64,000 nt of DNA, taken from assembly GCF_039555535.1 (NCBI RefSeq), contig NZ_CP154630.1:1935001-1999000 (forward strand). The letters run 5' to 3'. The notes under the pieces are model-generated. The model was given only the letters and a program-made list of their open reading frames with translations. It searched no databases and was not told the DNA's origin. Shown here piece by piece: positions 39,504 to 47,467 of the stretch (positions within the stretch are counted from its first letter, which is position 1; every line of letters starts with the position of its first letter). The translations under genes and the position numbers were made by a program. Origin of the DNA: Stenotrophomonas maltophilia. Its GTDB lineage: Bacteria > Pseudomonadota > Gammaproteobacteria > Xanthomonadales > Xanthomonadaceae.

Positions 39504-40460
39504 TCAGCCGGCCTCCTCGTACACGTAGCGGATGTCCTCGCGGTCGTCGAGGATGCGGTACTGCCCGGCCAGGTTGTCCGGATCGGGATTGAGCCACGCA
39601 TCGAGATGCTCCCTGCGGATCGGTATCACGCCGCGATCGTGACCGGCCGCGGCGACGTCGCGTGGCGGGGTATCGGTGATCGTGGCGAACGAGAGCAGGC
39701 GTCCTTCCGGTCCCTCCCATTCCGCCCAAAGGCAGGCCAGAAGCAGGTCGCGGGGCGGGTCGGGGCGGAACTCCAGCACCACATCCTGTTCCTTTTCCGC
39801 GGCGCCAAGCGCGCGCCCTGTGATGGCGTGGCGTGGCACGTGCTCATAGAACGCCCGCACCACCACCACGCCGTGGCGAAGGCCGAACGCACCGCGCCAG
39901 TAGCCTTCCAGGCTGTCACGTCGTGCGTTGTAGGTGCCGGGGTAGAGCGCGTCGTTGCGTGCAGGTTTGTCAGGCAGCCGGCACTGGTAGCGCATCGGCT
40001 TGATCACGCGCTGGCCGTTCTCTGTGACCATCACCGGCGCGTAGGTACCGGGGAAAATGCGGTTGTCGCGCGGCAGTAGTTGTACCCGGTGCAGGTCTTC
40101 GAGCCGGGCCTGGGCGCGCTCAATGCGGTTGCCGGCCACGCGCAGGTCGTTGCGTGCCTTCTGGGTGGGGCGGGTGGCCAGCGTTGCGTGAGCGATATCG
40201 CGGCGCTCGCGTTGGCGGGCCAGCTCCGCCTCCAGGTCCTGGCGCTCCTGCGCATGCCATTGCTGGATCTTCGCTACGATGTCACGGCCCTGCTGGGTGC
40301 GCGCGCCGGCAAAACCGTCGTCCATGGCCTTGGGGGTTTTCGGTCGCTTCTTGCCGGGGTCGTGCGCGTACAGTTCGGCGAACTCCTCCAGCGACAGGAT
40401 GGCACCGAACTCGCGGACCAGCGTGGCGTAGTCGGCACGGATCAGGGCGGAATAGCACAT
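39504..40460 (-). CDS. SRAP (YedK/HMCES-like) protein, long variant
   Basis: 318 residues against about 220 for E. coli YedK. Catalytic set visible: Cys2 (MCYSA), Asn178 (YNARRDSL), Glu206 (FYEH) and His274 (GHDRGVIPI). These proteins crosslink to abasic sites in single-stranded DNA through the N-terminal Cys and shield them. The extra length is a charged helical insertion at about residues 55-125 (QQWHAQERQDLEAELARQRE), probably a coiled coil. Not beside lexA or polymerase genes. Confidence 0.87.
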   Translation of the reverse strand: MCYSALIRADYATLVREFGAILSLEEFAELYAHDPGKKRPKTPKAMDDGFAGARTQQGRDIVAKIQQWHAQERQDLEAELARQRERRDIAHATLATRPTQKARNDLRVAGNRIERAQARLEDLHRVQLLPRDNRIFPGTYAPVMVTENGQRVIKPMRYQCRLPDKPARNDALYPGTYNARRDSLEGYWRGAFGLRHGVVVVRAFYEHVPRHAITGRALGAAEKEQDVVLEFRPDPPRDLLLACLWAEWEGPEGRLLSFATITDTPPRDVAAAGHDRGVIPIRREHLDAWLNPDPDNLAGQYRILDDREDIRYVYEEAG

Positions 40461-40537
40461 GGGAACTCTGCAGGCCTGGGTCGCAGTCGCTGCGACGTGG
40501 ATGCGGCAGGATAGCCCGACCTACAGGGAGATACCGC

Positions 40538-40954
40538 ATGAATGATTCCGTCAGCTGCCAGTTCCGTGAGGCAGTCCCCACGGTTGAAGACTACTGCCGG
40601 CTGCGTGTGCTGGCCGGCCTCAGTGCCAAGAGCCAGGAGGCGGCGACGCGCGCACTGCCCAACACCCTGTATGGCGTGTGTGCCTACCAGGGCAATGAGC
40701 TGGTAGCGATGGGCCGCATCGTGGGTGATGGCGGTTGCCACCTGCAGGTCTGCGATATCGCCGTGCTGCCACGGCTGCAGGGACAGGGGCTGGGCAAGGA
40801 GGTGATGCGCCGCCTGGATGGCTGGATGCAGGCGAACCTGCCGCCGTCGGCGTACGTCAGCCTGCTCGCCGATGGTGAAGCGCATCGGTTGTACGCTCAG
40901 TTTGGTTTCGCGCCGACAGCGCCGGCGTCGATCGGGATGTATCGCCGGTTCTGA
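40538..40954 (+). CDS. GNAT family N-acetyltransferase
   Basis: 138 residues from ATG 40538. Acetyl-CoA loop VLPRLQGQGLGKEVM, preceding strand LQVCDIAV, and a C-terminal HRLYAQFGFAPT typical of the small GNAT group often annotated as acetyltransferase 10-type. Substrate unknown. A 24/25-bp inverted REP pair follows immediately. Confidence 0.87.
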   Translation: MNDSVSCQFREAVPTVEDYCRLRVLAGLSAKSQEAATRALPNTLYGVCAYQGNELVAMGRIVGDGGCHLQVCDIAVLPRLQGQGLGKEVMRRLDGWMQANLPPSAYVSLLADGEAHRLYAQFGFAPTAPASIGMYRRF

Positions 40955-40972
40955 GGAGTGATGGCGGTGAGG

Positions 40973-41034
40973 CCATCCACGCACGGCGTGGATCTACTGC
41001 AGCGCCCGGGTAGATCCACGCCATGCGTGGATGG
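40973..41034. repeat. Inverted REP dimer with 25-bp arms
   Basis: Left arm 40973-40997 and right arm 41010-41034 (GTAGATCCACGCCATGCGTG..) are reverse complements at 24 of 25 positions, around a 12-bp loop. A SMAG-family cruciform between the acetyltransferase and the tRNA operon terminator. Confidence 0.85.
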
Positions 41035-41060
41035 CGCCTTCCCATAAATCGCAGGCAAAG

Positions 41061-41087
41061 AAAAACCCCGGCCTAAACCGGGGTTTT
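41061..41087 (-). terminator. Terminator of the distal tRNA operon
   Basis: CCCCGG/CCGGGG stem with A-run on one side and T-run on the other; on the minus strand it ends in TTTTT, eight bp after the last tRNA-Glu. Confidence 0.85.
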
Positions 41088-41094
41088 CAAGAAT

Positions 41095-41170
41095 TGGCGT
41101 CCCCACGGGGATTCGAACCCCGGTCGCCACCGTGAAAGGGTGATGTCCTAGGCCTCTAGACGATGGGGAC
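41095..41170 (-). tRNA. tRNA-Glu(TTC), copy 1
   Basis: 76 nt with encoded CCA. Acceptor GTCCCCA, anticodon loop CTTTCAC giving TTC, T loop TTCGAAT. Last gene of the minus-strand tRNA series. Confidence 0.96.
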
Positions 41171-41217
41171 GCACGAAAACTTCAAGTTGTAGATGCTTCG
41201 ACGGCCTAATGTCGAAG

Positions 41218-41293
41218 TGGTGGAGCCAAGCGGGATCGAACCGCTGACCTCCTGCATGCCATGCAGGCGCTCTCCCAGCTGAGCTATGGCCCC
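41218..41293 (-). tRNA. tRNA-Ala(GGC), copy 1
   Basis: 76 nt with encoded CCA. Acceptor GGGGCCA, anticodon loop ATGGCAT giving GGC, T loop TTCGATC. Paired with the tRNA-Glu just downstream across a 47-bp spacer that is repeated in the next pair. Confidence 0.96.
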
Positions 41294-41338
41294 ATTAAAC
41301 TCCGGATGATCTGCCGGGAGCAGAGTCCGTTTTGAAAC

Positions 41339-41414
41339 TGGCGTCCCCACGGGGATTCGAACCCCGGTCGCCACCGTGAAAGGGTGATGTCCTAGGCCTC
41401 TAGACGATGGGGAC
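41339..41414 (-). tRNA. tRNA-Glu(TTC), copy 2
   Basis: Identical to the other two Glu copies over its 76 nt including CCA. Confidence 0.96.
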
Positions 41415-41463
41415 GCACGAAAAACTTCAAGTTGTAGAACTTTCGACGGCCTAATGTCGAAAG

Positions 41464-41539
41464 TGGTGGAGCCAAGCGGGATCGAACCGCTGACCTCCTG
41501 CATGCCATGCAGGCGCTCTCCCAGCTGAGCTATGGCCCC
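41464..41539 (-). tRNA. tRNA-Ala(GGC), copy 2
   Basis: Identical to the other Ala copies over 76 nt including CCA. First gene of the four-tRNA unit Ala-Glu-Ala-Glu. Confidence 0.96.
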
Positions 41540-41556
41540 GTGTTACCGAGCCGCCT

Positions 41557-41562
41557 ATCATA
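41557..41562 (-). promoter_or_regulatory. -10 box of the four-tRNA unit
   Basis: On the minus strand TATGAT lies 18 bp before tRNA-Ala copy 2, with a weak -35 (TCCACA) 16 bp further upstream and a GC-rich discriminator, as at stable-RNA promoters. Confidence 0.5.
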
Positions 41563-41678
41563 CCTGCGTGTTCACGTTTGTGGAAGCTTTTTTTGAACTT
41601 TTTTCGTTCCGGTTCAACCGTAGCCACGAGGGCAGGGGAACCGCAACGCCACAACCTGAATGCCGGTAGGCGGTGAAC

Positions 41679-41705
41679 AAAAAAGACCCGGTTATCGGCC
41701 GGGTC
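41679..41705 (-). terminator. Terminator after the proximal tRNA pair
   Basis: GACCCGG/CCGGGTC stem with a 7-nt loop, followed on the minus strand by a T-run. It separates pair 3 from the following four-tRNA unit, so the three pairs form two transcripts. Confidence 0.8.
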
Positions 41706-41723
41706 CTCGTTGTTCGTGATGAG

Positions 41724-41799
41724 TGGCGTCCCCACGGGGATTCGAACCCCGGTCGCCACCGTGAAAGGGTGATGTCCTAGGCCTCTAGACGATGGGGAC
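41724..41799 (-). tRNA. tRNA-Glu(TTC), copy 3
   Basis: Same 76-nt sequence as the other two copies; ends 18 bp before its terminator. Confidence 0.96.
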
Positions 41800-41853
41800 G
41801 CAATTCTCATCAATGTTCTGTAGCGACCTTTCGACGGCCTAATGCCGAAAGAT

Positions 41854-41929
41854 TGGTGGAGCCAAGCGGGATCGAACCGCTGACCTCCTGCATGCCATGC
41901 AGGCGCTCTCCCAGCTGAGCTATGGCCCC
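41854..41929 (-). tRNA. tRNA-Ala(GGC), copy 3
   Basis: Same 76-nt sequence as copies 1 and 2. The spacer to Glu copy 3 keeps the TTTCGACGGCCTAATGCCGA hairpin seen in the other pairs but differs elsewhere. Confidence 0.96.
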
Positions 41930-41947
41930 ACGTCGCTGAGGAGCGAA

Positions 41948-41976
41948 ATAATAGCCTTGCCCCAGGGGGTTGGCAA
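41948..41976 (-). promoter_or_regulatory. Promoter of the proximal tRNA-Ala/Glu pair
   Basis: On the minus strand TTGCCA (41971-41976) and TATTAT (41948-41953) are separated by exactly 17 bp, 19 bp before tRNA-Ala copy 3. A strong sigma-70 promoter match. Confidence 0.75.
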
Positions 41977-42032
41977 GCATTTGTTGCACTTTTCTTCACG
42001 TGCGTTGCAATGTCGATCTGCGCCAGGGATGT

Positions 42033-42431
42033 CTATGCGTTGTCGTCGGTCAGCGCCGCCAGGATCGGGCATTGGTCGAGCGTGCCGTGACCGGGGCATG
42101 CATCGACCAGCTGCGAAAGCGCGGTATGCATGCGCTGCAGTTCGGCCATCCGTTGTGAAATGTCCTGCAGGCGGGCCTGGGCGGTGTCGCGCACGCTTCC
42201 CATGTCCTGCCGGTGGTGATCGCTGAGCGCCAGCAGTTCGCCGATTTCCTCGAGGCAGAAGCCCAGCGCTTTGGCGCGGCGGATGAAGCGCAACCGGCGC
42301 AGGTCCGGCTCGCCGAAGATGCGGTAGCCGCCAGCCGAGCGCGCCGCTGTCGGCAGCAGCTGCTGCCGCTCGTAATAGCGGACCGTATCGATCGGCACGC
42401 CCGCCTGGCGGGCCAGTTGTCCAATGTTCAT
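42033..42431 (-). CDS. MerR-family metal-type transcriptional regulator
   Basis: 132 residues from ATG 42431. Winged helix IGQLARQAGVPIDTVRYYERQQLLP, then the long dimer helix and a metal-loop-like DACPGHGTLDQCPIL. The two Cys are arranged as in CueR (ACPGDDSADCPI), but the loop is one residue longer and has a His. The Cys that zinc and mercury sensors carry at the start of the dimer helix is Met here (HRQDMGSV). This favours a monovalent ion or a non-classical ligand. No metal transporter is adjacent, so the target is likely elsewhere. Its own promoter has a 20-bp spacer. Confidence 0.88.
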   Translation of the reverse strand: MNIGQLARQAGVPIDTVRYYERQQLLPTAARSAGGYRIFGEPDLRRLRFIRRAKALGFCLEEIGELLALSDHHRQDMGSVRDTAQARLQDISQRMAELQRMHTALSQLVDACPGHGTLDQCPILAALTDDNA

Positions 42432-42459
42432 GGCAGTTTTCCAGCGGATCCTGCCGATC

Positions 42460-42491
42460 ATTGTGAAGCCTGGAGTCTGGTCTAGAGTCAA
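42460..42491 (-). promoter_or_regulatory. MerR-type promoter with a 20-bp spacer
   Basis: On the minus strand TTGACT (42486-42491) and CACAAT (42460-42465) are 20 bp apart, the over-long spacing that MerR proteins correct by twisting DNA. An imperfect 27-bp dyad (GCCTTGACTCTAG..CTCCAGGC) covers it. Located 28 bp before the merR-like gene, so autoregulation is likely. Confidence 0.6.
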
Positions 42492-42618
42492 GGCTTGAGC
42501 CCGGCGCGCGCATTCAGCCCACTTTGCAACTTTCTTCATAGCCCCGCAGATGGGCCTGTTCCTACCCTTCGCCTGAACCGGCCGTTCGATGGCCTGCAAC
42601 GAACCGAGGAGGTGGTCT

Positions 42619-43686
42619 GTGGAGGGAGTCAGGAACGAAGCATTCGTCGAGGTTGCGGTGGTCGAATACCCGGGAGGGGACCCCTCCGCCGCCTCGGTGC
42701 TGGCCGAAATGGCCCACGTCGCAAACCGCCTGGCCCAGCAGCAGCGCCGACCGTTCAAGCGTGTGCTTGTCACCCGCTGGATCGTGCCCGCCAGCCAGAC
42801 CGGTGTACATCGCATCGCGGGTGCTGAAATGCTTGACGCCGCCATTCCTGCGGTAATCGCGGTTCCCGGCCAGATCAGCCCTGGAGCCTGCCTGCGCGCC
42901 GAGGAGGTCCTGCTGGACTGGTTGCGGGCCCACTATGACGGTGGCAGCCTGCTGGCTGCCGCCAGCGATGGGGTCGGCGTGCTGGCCCGTGCGGGACTGC
43001 TGGCTGGAAGAACGGTCAGCGGCCCCGATCTGGGGCGACATCCAGGGTTGCAGGCGCAGGCGGTGAGCTGGGTCCCCAGTGAGCGGGCGCTGGTCGACGA
43101 CGGTGATCTGCTGACGGTCGGCGGATCGCAGGCCTGGCGGTTCCTCGGCCTGCGTCTGCTGTACCGGCTGCACGGGCAAGGCGTGGCGAGCGCGGTCGCG
43201 CAACAGCTCGGGATCGTCGTGCCCGCGGGGATCCAGCAGGATCTTGAGCGGTTCAGTGCCAACTTCGCCCACGGTGACCGCGACGTACTGAAGGCCCAGC
43301 GCTGGCTGCATACCACTGCGGCACGAGGAGCCACGCTGGCCGCAATCTGCGAAGTTTCCGGATTGGAACCGCGAACCTTGCAGCGGCGCTTCCTCCGGGC
43401 GACCGGTCTGCGGCCGATCGAGTACTGCCAACGGCTGCGCATTGCCAAGGCGCAGACCCTGCTGCAGCAGGGCGCAGGCATCGAAGAGGTGGCCTGGGGT
43501 GTGGGCTACGCTGATCAGAGCGCGTTCCGGCGTCTGTTCCTCCGCATCGTGGGCATGACACCGGCCAACTATCGTCGCCACGTCAACTGCAAGCGGCGGG
43601 AGCGGCCGTTGATGCCGTCGGTGGCCGGAAGCCTGCGTGGCCTGCAGACGCCCCCCGGCATGCAGTTGGGGCGGAGTGCGGCCTGA
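42619..43686 (+). CDS. GlxA-type AraC family regulator (DJ-1/PfpI plus HTH)
   Basis: 355 residues from GTG 42619, with GAGGAGG six bases upstream. Residues 8-200 are a DJ-1/PfpI-like domain (VEVAVVEYPGGDPSAAS; LLAAASDGVGVLARAGLL replaces the usual catalytic Cys region, so it is a non-enzymatic sensor). The C-terminal 100 residues are a double AraC HTH (TLAAICEVSGLEPRTLQRRFLRATGL; IEEVAWGVGYADQSAFRRLFLRIVGMTPANYR). Such regulators respond to small nitrogen compounds. Targets unknown. Confidence 0.9.
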   Translation: MEGVRNEAFVEVAVVEYPGGDPSAASVLAEMAHVANRLAQQQRRPFKRVLVTRWIVPASQTGVHRIAGAEMLDAAIPAVIAVPGQISPGACLRAEEVLLDWLRAHYDGGSLLAAASDGVGVLARAGLLAGRTVSGPDLGRHPGLQAQAVSWVPSERALVDDGDLLTVGGSQAWRFLGLRLLYRLHGQGVASAVAQQLGIVVPAGIQQDLERFSANFAHGDRDVLKAQRWLHTTAARGATLAAICEVSGLEPRTLQRRFLRATGLRPIEYCQRLRIAKAQTLLQQGAGIEEVAWGVGYADQSAFRRLFLRIVGMTPANYRRHVNCKRRERPLMPSVAGSLRGLQTPPGMQLGRSAA

Positions 43687-43767
43687 TGACAGGCGGCGGG
43701 CGAGCGCTTGCAACCTGGGCGCGACGCTTTGACCATGCAGGCAAGTGCAACTTGAACAGGTGGGCTG

Positions 43768-44571
43768 ATGTCGAGTGTTGGACCGGTACCGATGCCGGTG
43801 GTGTTGATCCTCATGTGCACGTTGCTGGCCATGATCGTTGCCCGTCTTTGGCCGCGCAGGGCAGCAGGAATGCCGCTGCCGTCGGCAGCAAGCATGGTGC
43901 TGGACATGCTGCTGATCGGCCTGCTGTGTGGTCGTATCAGTTTTGTGGTGCTGAATTTTGCGCTCTATCGATCGGAACCCTGGAGTATTCTGCAGGTCAC
44001 CGATGGTGGCTATCACCTGACGGTGGTGCTGGTGGCCGGGCTGGCGTGGGGATCATGGCGTCTGCGGCCGTGGCGTCAGTTGCGTGCACCGGTACTGACA
44101 AGCGCACTGGTGGGTGTGCTGCTCTGGGCCGCTGGTGGTCAGCTGCTGTCGGCCTGGCAGGAGCGGCAGATGCCATTGCCGACGCTGCAGTTCGCGGACC
44201 TGCAGGGCGGAACGGTTGATCTGCAGCAGTTCCGGGGCAGGCCGGTGGTGCTGAACCTGTGGGCCACATGGTGCGGCCCCTGCCGACGGGAGATGCCGGT
44301 GCTCGCAGCGGCACAGCAGGCACATGGCAACGTGCAGTTCGTATTCCTCAATCAGGGCGAAACCCTGGATGAAGTCCAGGTCTTTCTTGCCGGTGAGCGA
44401 CTGATGCTGGGCAATGTGCTGCTGGATGATGAAGCGGCTGCTTCAACAGTGCTGGGTGTGCAGGCTTATCCTTCGACACTTTTCTTCGATGCCGATGGGC
44501 GCCTGCGTGAATTGCACCTGGGCGAGCTGACCGCGGCCGGTCTTGAACACAAACTGCGCCGGCTGCGGTAG
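43768..44571 (+). CDS. TlpA-like membrane thioredoxin with Lgt-like N-terminal region
   Basis: 267 residues. Three or four transmembrane helices in the first 130 residues (including LLIGLLCGRISFVVLN, a segment like prolipoprotein diacylglyceryl transferase) are followed by a thioredoxin domain with WATWCGPCRREMP, FLNQGE and a cis-Pro in VQAYPSTLFF. It should reduce or exchange disulphides in the periplasm. dsbG follows 30 bp downstream, so the two form a thiol-redox pair. Confidence 0.88.
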   Translation: MSSVGPVPMPVVLILMCTLLAMIVARLWPRRAAGMPLPSAASMVLDMLLIGLLCGRISFVVLNFALYRSEPWSILQVTDGGYHLTVVLVAGLAWGSWRLRPWRQLRAPVLTSALVGVLLWAAGGQLLSAWQERQMPLPTLQFADLQGGTVDLQQFRGRPVVLNLWATWCGPCRREMPVLAAAQQAHGNVQFVFLNQGETLDEVQVFLAGERLMLGNVLLDDEAAASTVLGVQAYPSTLFFDADGRLRELHLGELTAAGLEHKLRRLR

Positions 44572-44601
44572 CCTGCGCGGGCATCTCACTACGGAGTTCC
44601 C

Positions 44602-45444
44602 ATGTTGTCGACTTCCCTGCGCACCGCCCCGGCGGTGCTGTTGCTGCCGGTCATGCTGGCATTGGCCGCCTGCAGCCAGGCACAGACGCCGCCGGGCAAG
44701 GCCGCCGCGGCACCGGCGACGAGTGCCCCTGCCTCTGCCGCCAAAGGCGACCGTCCTGCAGTGCTGAAGGGCATCGAAAAGCACGGCTTCGAGGTCGTTG
44801 CCGAGTTCGATGCGCCGGGTGGCCTGCGTGGTTTTGCGGGTGTGGTGGGTGGTCAACAGCCTGCAGCGGCCTATGTCACTGCCGATGGCAAGCACGTGCT
44901 GGTGGGCAGCCTGTTCGATGCCGAAGGCAATGATGTGGCTGCCGAAGCGGTCGAAAAGCTGGTCGCCACACCGATGTCGGCCAAGATGTGGACCAAGCTC
45001 GAAGCCAGCGCATGGGTGCGTGACGGCAAGGCCGACGCGCCGCGCGTGATCTATACCTTCAGCGATGCCAACTGCCCCTACTGCCACAAATTCTGGGAAG
45101 CAGCGCGGCCGTGGGTCGATGCCGGCAAGGTGCAGCTGCGTCACATCATGGTGGGTGTGATCCGCGAGGACAGCCCGGCCAAGGCCGCCGCCATCCTCGC
45201 CGCGCGTGATCCGAGCGCGGCGCTGCTGGAGAACGAACACCAGTTCGACCGTGGCGGCATCAAGGCGCTGCCGAACATCAGCCGCGAGATCGCAGGCAAG
45301 CTTGATGCCAACCAGGTCCTGATGCTGGAGATGGGCTTCCAGGGCACGCCAGGCATCCTGTTCCAGGATTCACAGGGCCAGGTGCAGCGCCGCGCCGGAC
45401 TGCCGCAGGGCGACGACCTGACGACGGTGCTCGGCCCGCGTTGA
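44602..45444 (+). CDS. dsbG: Thiol:disulphide interchange protein DsbG, lipoprotein form
   Basis: 280 residues, CGGAG ribosome site. Signal peptide with lipobox LAAC, so probably lipid-anchored, unlike soluble E. coli DsbG. The N-terminal dimerisation domain (residues 50-120) and the catalytic thioredoxin fold with FSDANCPYCHKFW carry the CPYC motif; GFQGTPGILF holds the cis-Pro. DsbG protects single cysteines from sulphenylation and isomerises disulphides. Paired with the membrane thioredoxin upstream, a possible reductant source. Confidence 0.9.
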   Translation: MLSTSLRTAPAVLLLPVMLALAACSQAQTPPGKAAAAPATSAPASAAKGDRPAVLKGIEKHGFEVVAEFDAPGGLRGFAGVVGGQQPAAAYVTADGKHVLVGSLFDAEGNDVAAEAVEKLVATPMSAKMWTKLEASAWVRDGKADAPRVIYTFSDANCPYCHKFWEAARPWVDAGKVQLRHIMVGVIREDSPAKAAAILAARDPSAALLENEHQFDRGGIKALPNISREIAGKLDANQVLMLEMGFQGTPGILFQDSQGQVQRRAGLPQGDDLTTVLGPR

Positions 45445-45470
45445 TCCGTGCCGACATGTTGATGTAGCCC

Positions 45471-45500
45471 ACAGGCCCGCATGGCGACATGCGGGCCTGT
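45471..45500 (+). terminator. Strong hairpin after dsbG
   Basis: ACAGGCCCGCATG and CATGCGGGCCTGT form a perfect 13-bp stem with a GCGA tetraloop 26 bp after the dsbG stop. No long T-run, but the stem is very stable. Confidence 0.7.
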
Positions 45501-45551
45501 TGCGTTCTGTGCCCCAGGCGGACACAGCCGCTTGCGCATGACCTGTTCGAG

Positions 45552-45603
45552 GTCACGTCTGAATCGTGACTGAGATCAAGCATCGCGCCTTGATTCCAAT
45601 CAA
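45552..45603 (+). promoter_or_regulatory. FNR/Anr-type binding sites upstream of the acid-resistance module
   Basis: TTGATTCCAATCAA (45590-45603) matches the FNR consensus TTGAT-N4-ATCAA exactly. A half-matching site GTGACTGAGATCAA lies 24 bp upstream (45566-45579), and GTCACG-N7-CGTGAC (45552-45570) overlaps it. A weak -10 (TAGCCT, 45625-45630) sits where a class II FNR promoter would need it. The 354 bp from here to the porin start hold no credible gene, so a long leader is implied. Confidence 0.6.
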
Positions 45604-45957
45604 GGCCAGAAACGACAGGTGGATTAGCCTTTGACGCATGGAATACAGCGTCAACGCGCCATGGATGCCGCGCCAAGGCTGCCCTGATGCGGGCAGTGCG
45701 GCACAGCCATTCACGACACTCTCACTCCCTGCTTGTTACCCAGACCGCTGCGGTCGCCACCTCTCTGGCAGCGCGGCCTTGATGGAAGCGACATGGGTGC
45801 AGGCAGGGCAGTGTCATCGTCCTGTTGCCTGCCGCGCGCAGGCTGGCCGATGTCGTCGACGCAGTACCCGCATTTCCAGCAACGGCAACGCGAAGCCGGG
45901 GCGGCGCATGCGTGCGCTCCGGAACCGTGATGCGAGTGTTCGTCCGGGGAGGATGCA

Positions 45958-47391
45958 ATGCGTTTGGCAGTACTGAGTCTGGCGTGTCTGGGGGCACTGG
46001 CGATCACGCCGGCGTACGCCCAACAGGGTGATGCGGGGGATGCGCAGGCATTGCGGCGTGAGATCGCCGCAATGCGCCAGGCGCTGGAAGGCATGCAGCA
46101 ACGGCTGGACCGGCTGGAGCAGCGCGATGCTGTGCCTGCGCAGGCAACAGCCTTGCCTGAAACGGGGCCGATTGCCTCCGCTGCCCCTTCCGATGTGATC
46201 CATCGCACCCAGGTGCCGGGTGTGGCGCAACCGGTACTGCCGCAGCGCGATTCGGTCGCTGATCCGTCCACCGCGGCATCGCGACCGGACAGCGCCGCTG
46301 GTCCGACCGATCCAGACCTGAAGGGGTTCTTTGCGATCCCGGGCACCGATACCGTGATCCGCATCGGTGGCTACGCCAAGCTGGATGCCATCGCCGATTC
46401 GCGCGCGGCTGGCGACGAGGACCAGTTCATTCCCTCGTCGATGCCGGTGGGCGGCAGCCACCGCGATGTCTCCAACTTCAACATCCACGCCAAGCAGACC
46501 CGCTTCAGCTTCGAGGCGCGGCGCCCGACCACGCACGGCAACCTGCGCTTCTACCTGGAGAACGACTTCTTCGGCAGCAGCGACGGCTACGAGTTCCGCC
46601 TGCGTCATGCCTATGGCCAGCTCGGCAATACCTATGCCGGTTATGGCTATTCCAGCTTCATGGACCCGGACAGCCTGCCCGACACGCTGGATTTCGCCGG
46701 GCCCGGCGGCGCGGGCTATCTGCTGGTGGCCGGCATCCACCACAGCTTCGCGATGGGCAAGGGCAACACCCTGACCGTGGCGGCTGAAGACCCGAAGACC
46801 GAACTGGCCGGTGCCAGTGATGAGCGGGCTGCGGTGAACCGTCTGCCGGACGTAACCGTGACCGCACGCATGGAGCGTGACTGGGGCCACCTGCAGCTGG
46901 GCGCGGTGGCGCGCAACCTGGCCTATGACGGCGAAGGTGAGCGCGACCGGCGCATGGCAGGCGGCCTGCAGCTGAGCGGCTCGGCATCGGTGGGCGAGCG
47001 CGACCTGCTGCTGTTCGGTGCACTCGGTGGCCGCGGTCTCAGCCGCTACACCGCCGACCTGACCGGCTCCGGGCTGGACGCGGTGGTCGGTGCCGATGGC
47101 CGTCTCGACGCGCTGGACCTGCACGGCGGCTTCGTTGGCTACACCCATTACTGGTCCGGGCTGTGGCGATCGAACCTGATCTTCGGCCAGCTGACCCTGG
47201 AGCGTAACCCCGCATTGGCCGCCGACGCATTCCGGCAGAGCCGCTACGGCGTGTTCAACCTGATCTGGAGCCCGGCGCCCTCGTGGACCATGGGCATGGA
47301 GCTGCTGTACGGGCGCCTGGAACAGCAGGGCGGCGCGCGCGGCGACACCGTCCGGGTGCAGGGCAGCCTGCAATACAACTTCATCAAGTAA
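45958..47391 (+). CDS. DcaP-like outer-membrane porin
   Basis: 477 residues with GGGGAGGA before the ATG. Signal peptide (cleavage near AYA-QQ), a short coiled coil (LRREIAAMRQALEGMQQRLDRLEQ) as in DcaP, a Pro/Ser/Ala linker, then a beta-barrel beginning with TVIRIGGYAKLDAI and ending in the terminal strand VQGSLQYNFIK. DcaP porins are trimers that admit negatively charged small molecules such as dicarboxylates. Directly upstream of the antiporter and decarboxylase, it may feed or drain their substrates. Confidence 0.87.
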   Translation: MRLAVLSLACLGALAITPAYAQQGDAGDAQALRREIAAMRQALEGMQQRLDRLEQRDAVPAQATALPETGPIASAAPSDVIHRTQVPGVAQPVLPQRDSVADPSTAASRPDSAAGPTDPDLKGFFAIPGTDTVIRIGGYAKLDAIADSRAAGDEDQFIPSSMPVGGSHRDVSNFNIHAKQTRFSFEARRPTTHGNLRFYLENDFFGSSDGYEFRLRHAYGQLGNTYAGYGYSSFMDPDSLPDTLDFAGPGGAGYLLVAGIHHSFAMGKGNTLTVAAEDPKTELAGASDERAAVNRLPDVTVTARMERDWGHLQLGAVARNLAYDGEGERDRRMAGGLQLSGSASVGERDLLLFGALGGRGLSRYTADLTGSGLDAVVGADGRLDALDLHGGFVGYTHYWSGLWRSNLIFGQLTLERNPALAADAFRQSRYGVFNLIWSPAPSWTMGMELLYGRLEQQGGARGDTVRVQGSLQYNFIK

Positions 47392-47467
47392 GCGCCAGCG
47401 GCGTTACGCCAGCGCAACCGTCCCCACGCCCGGCCGCACCGGGCTCATGCCAGTACAGGAGATTGTC

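Noticed and set aside
41156..41999. Open frames across the tRNA cluster with repeated GHSSAGRAPAWHAGG-like peptides
   Set aside because: They are translations of the repeated tRNA genes, not proteins.
45638..45976. 112-codon open frame in the porin leader
   Set aside because: No ribosome site or family, overlaps the porin start; codon use does not look coding.
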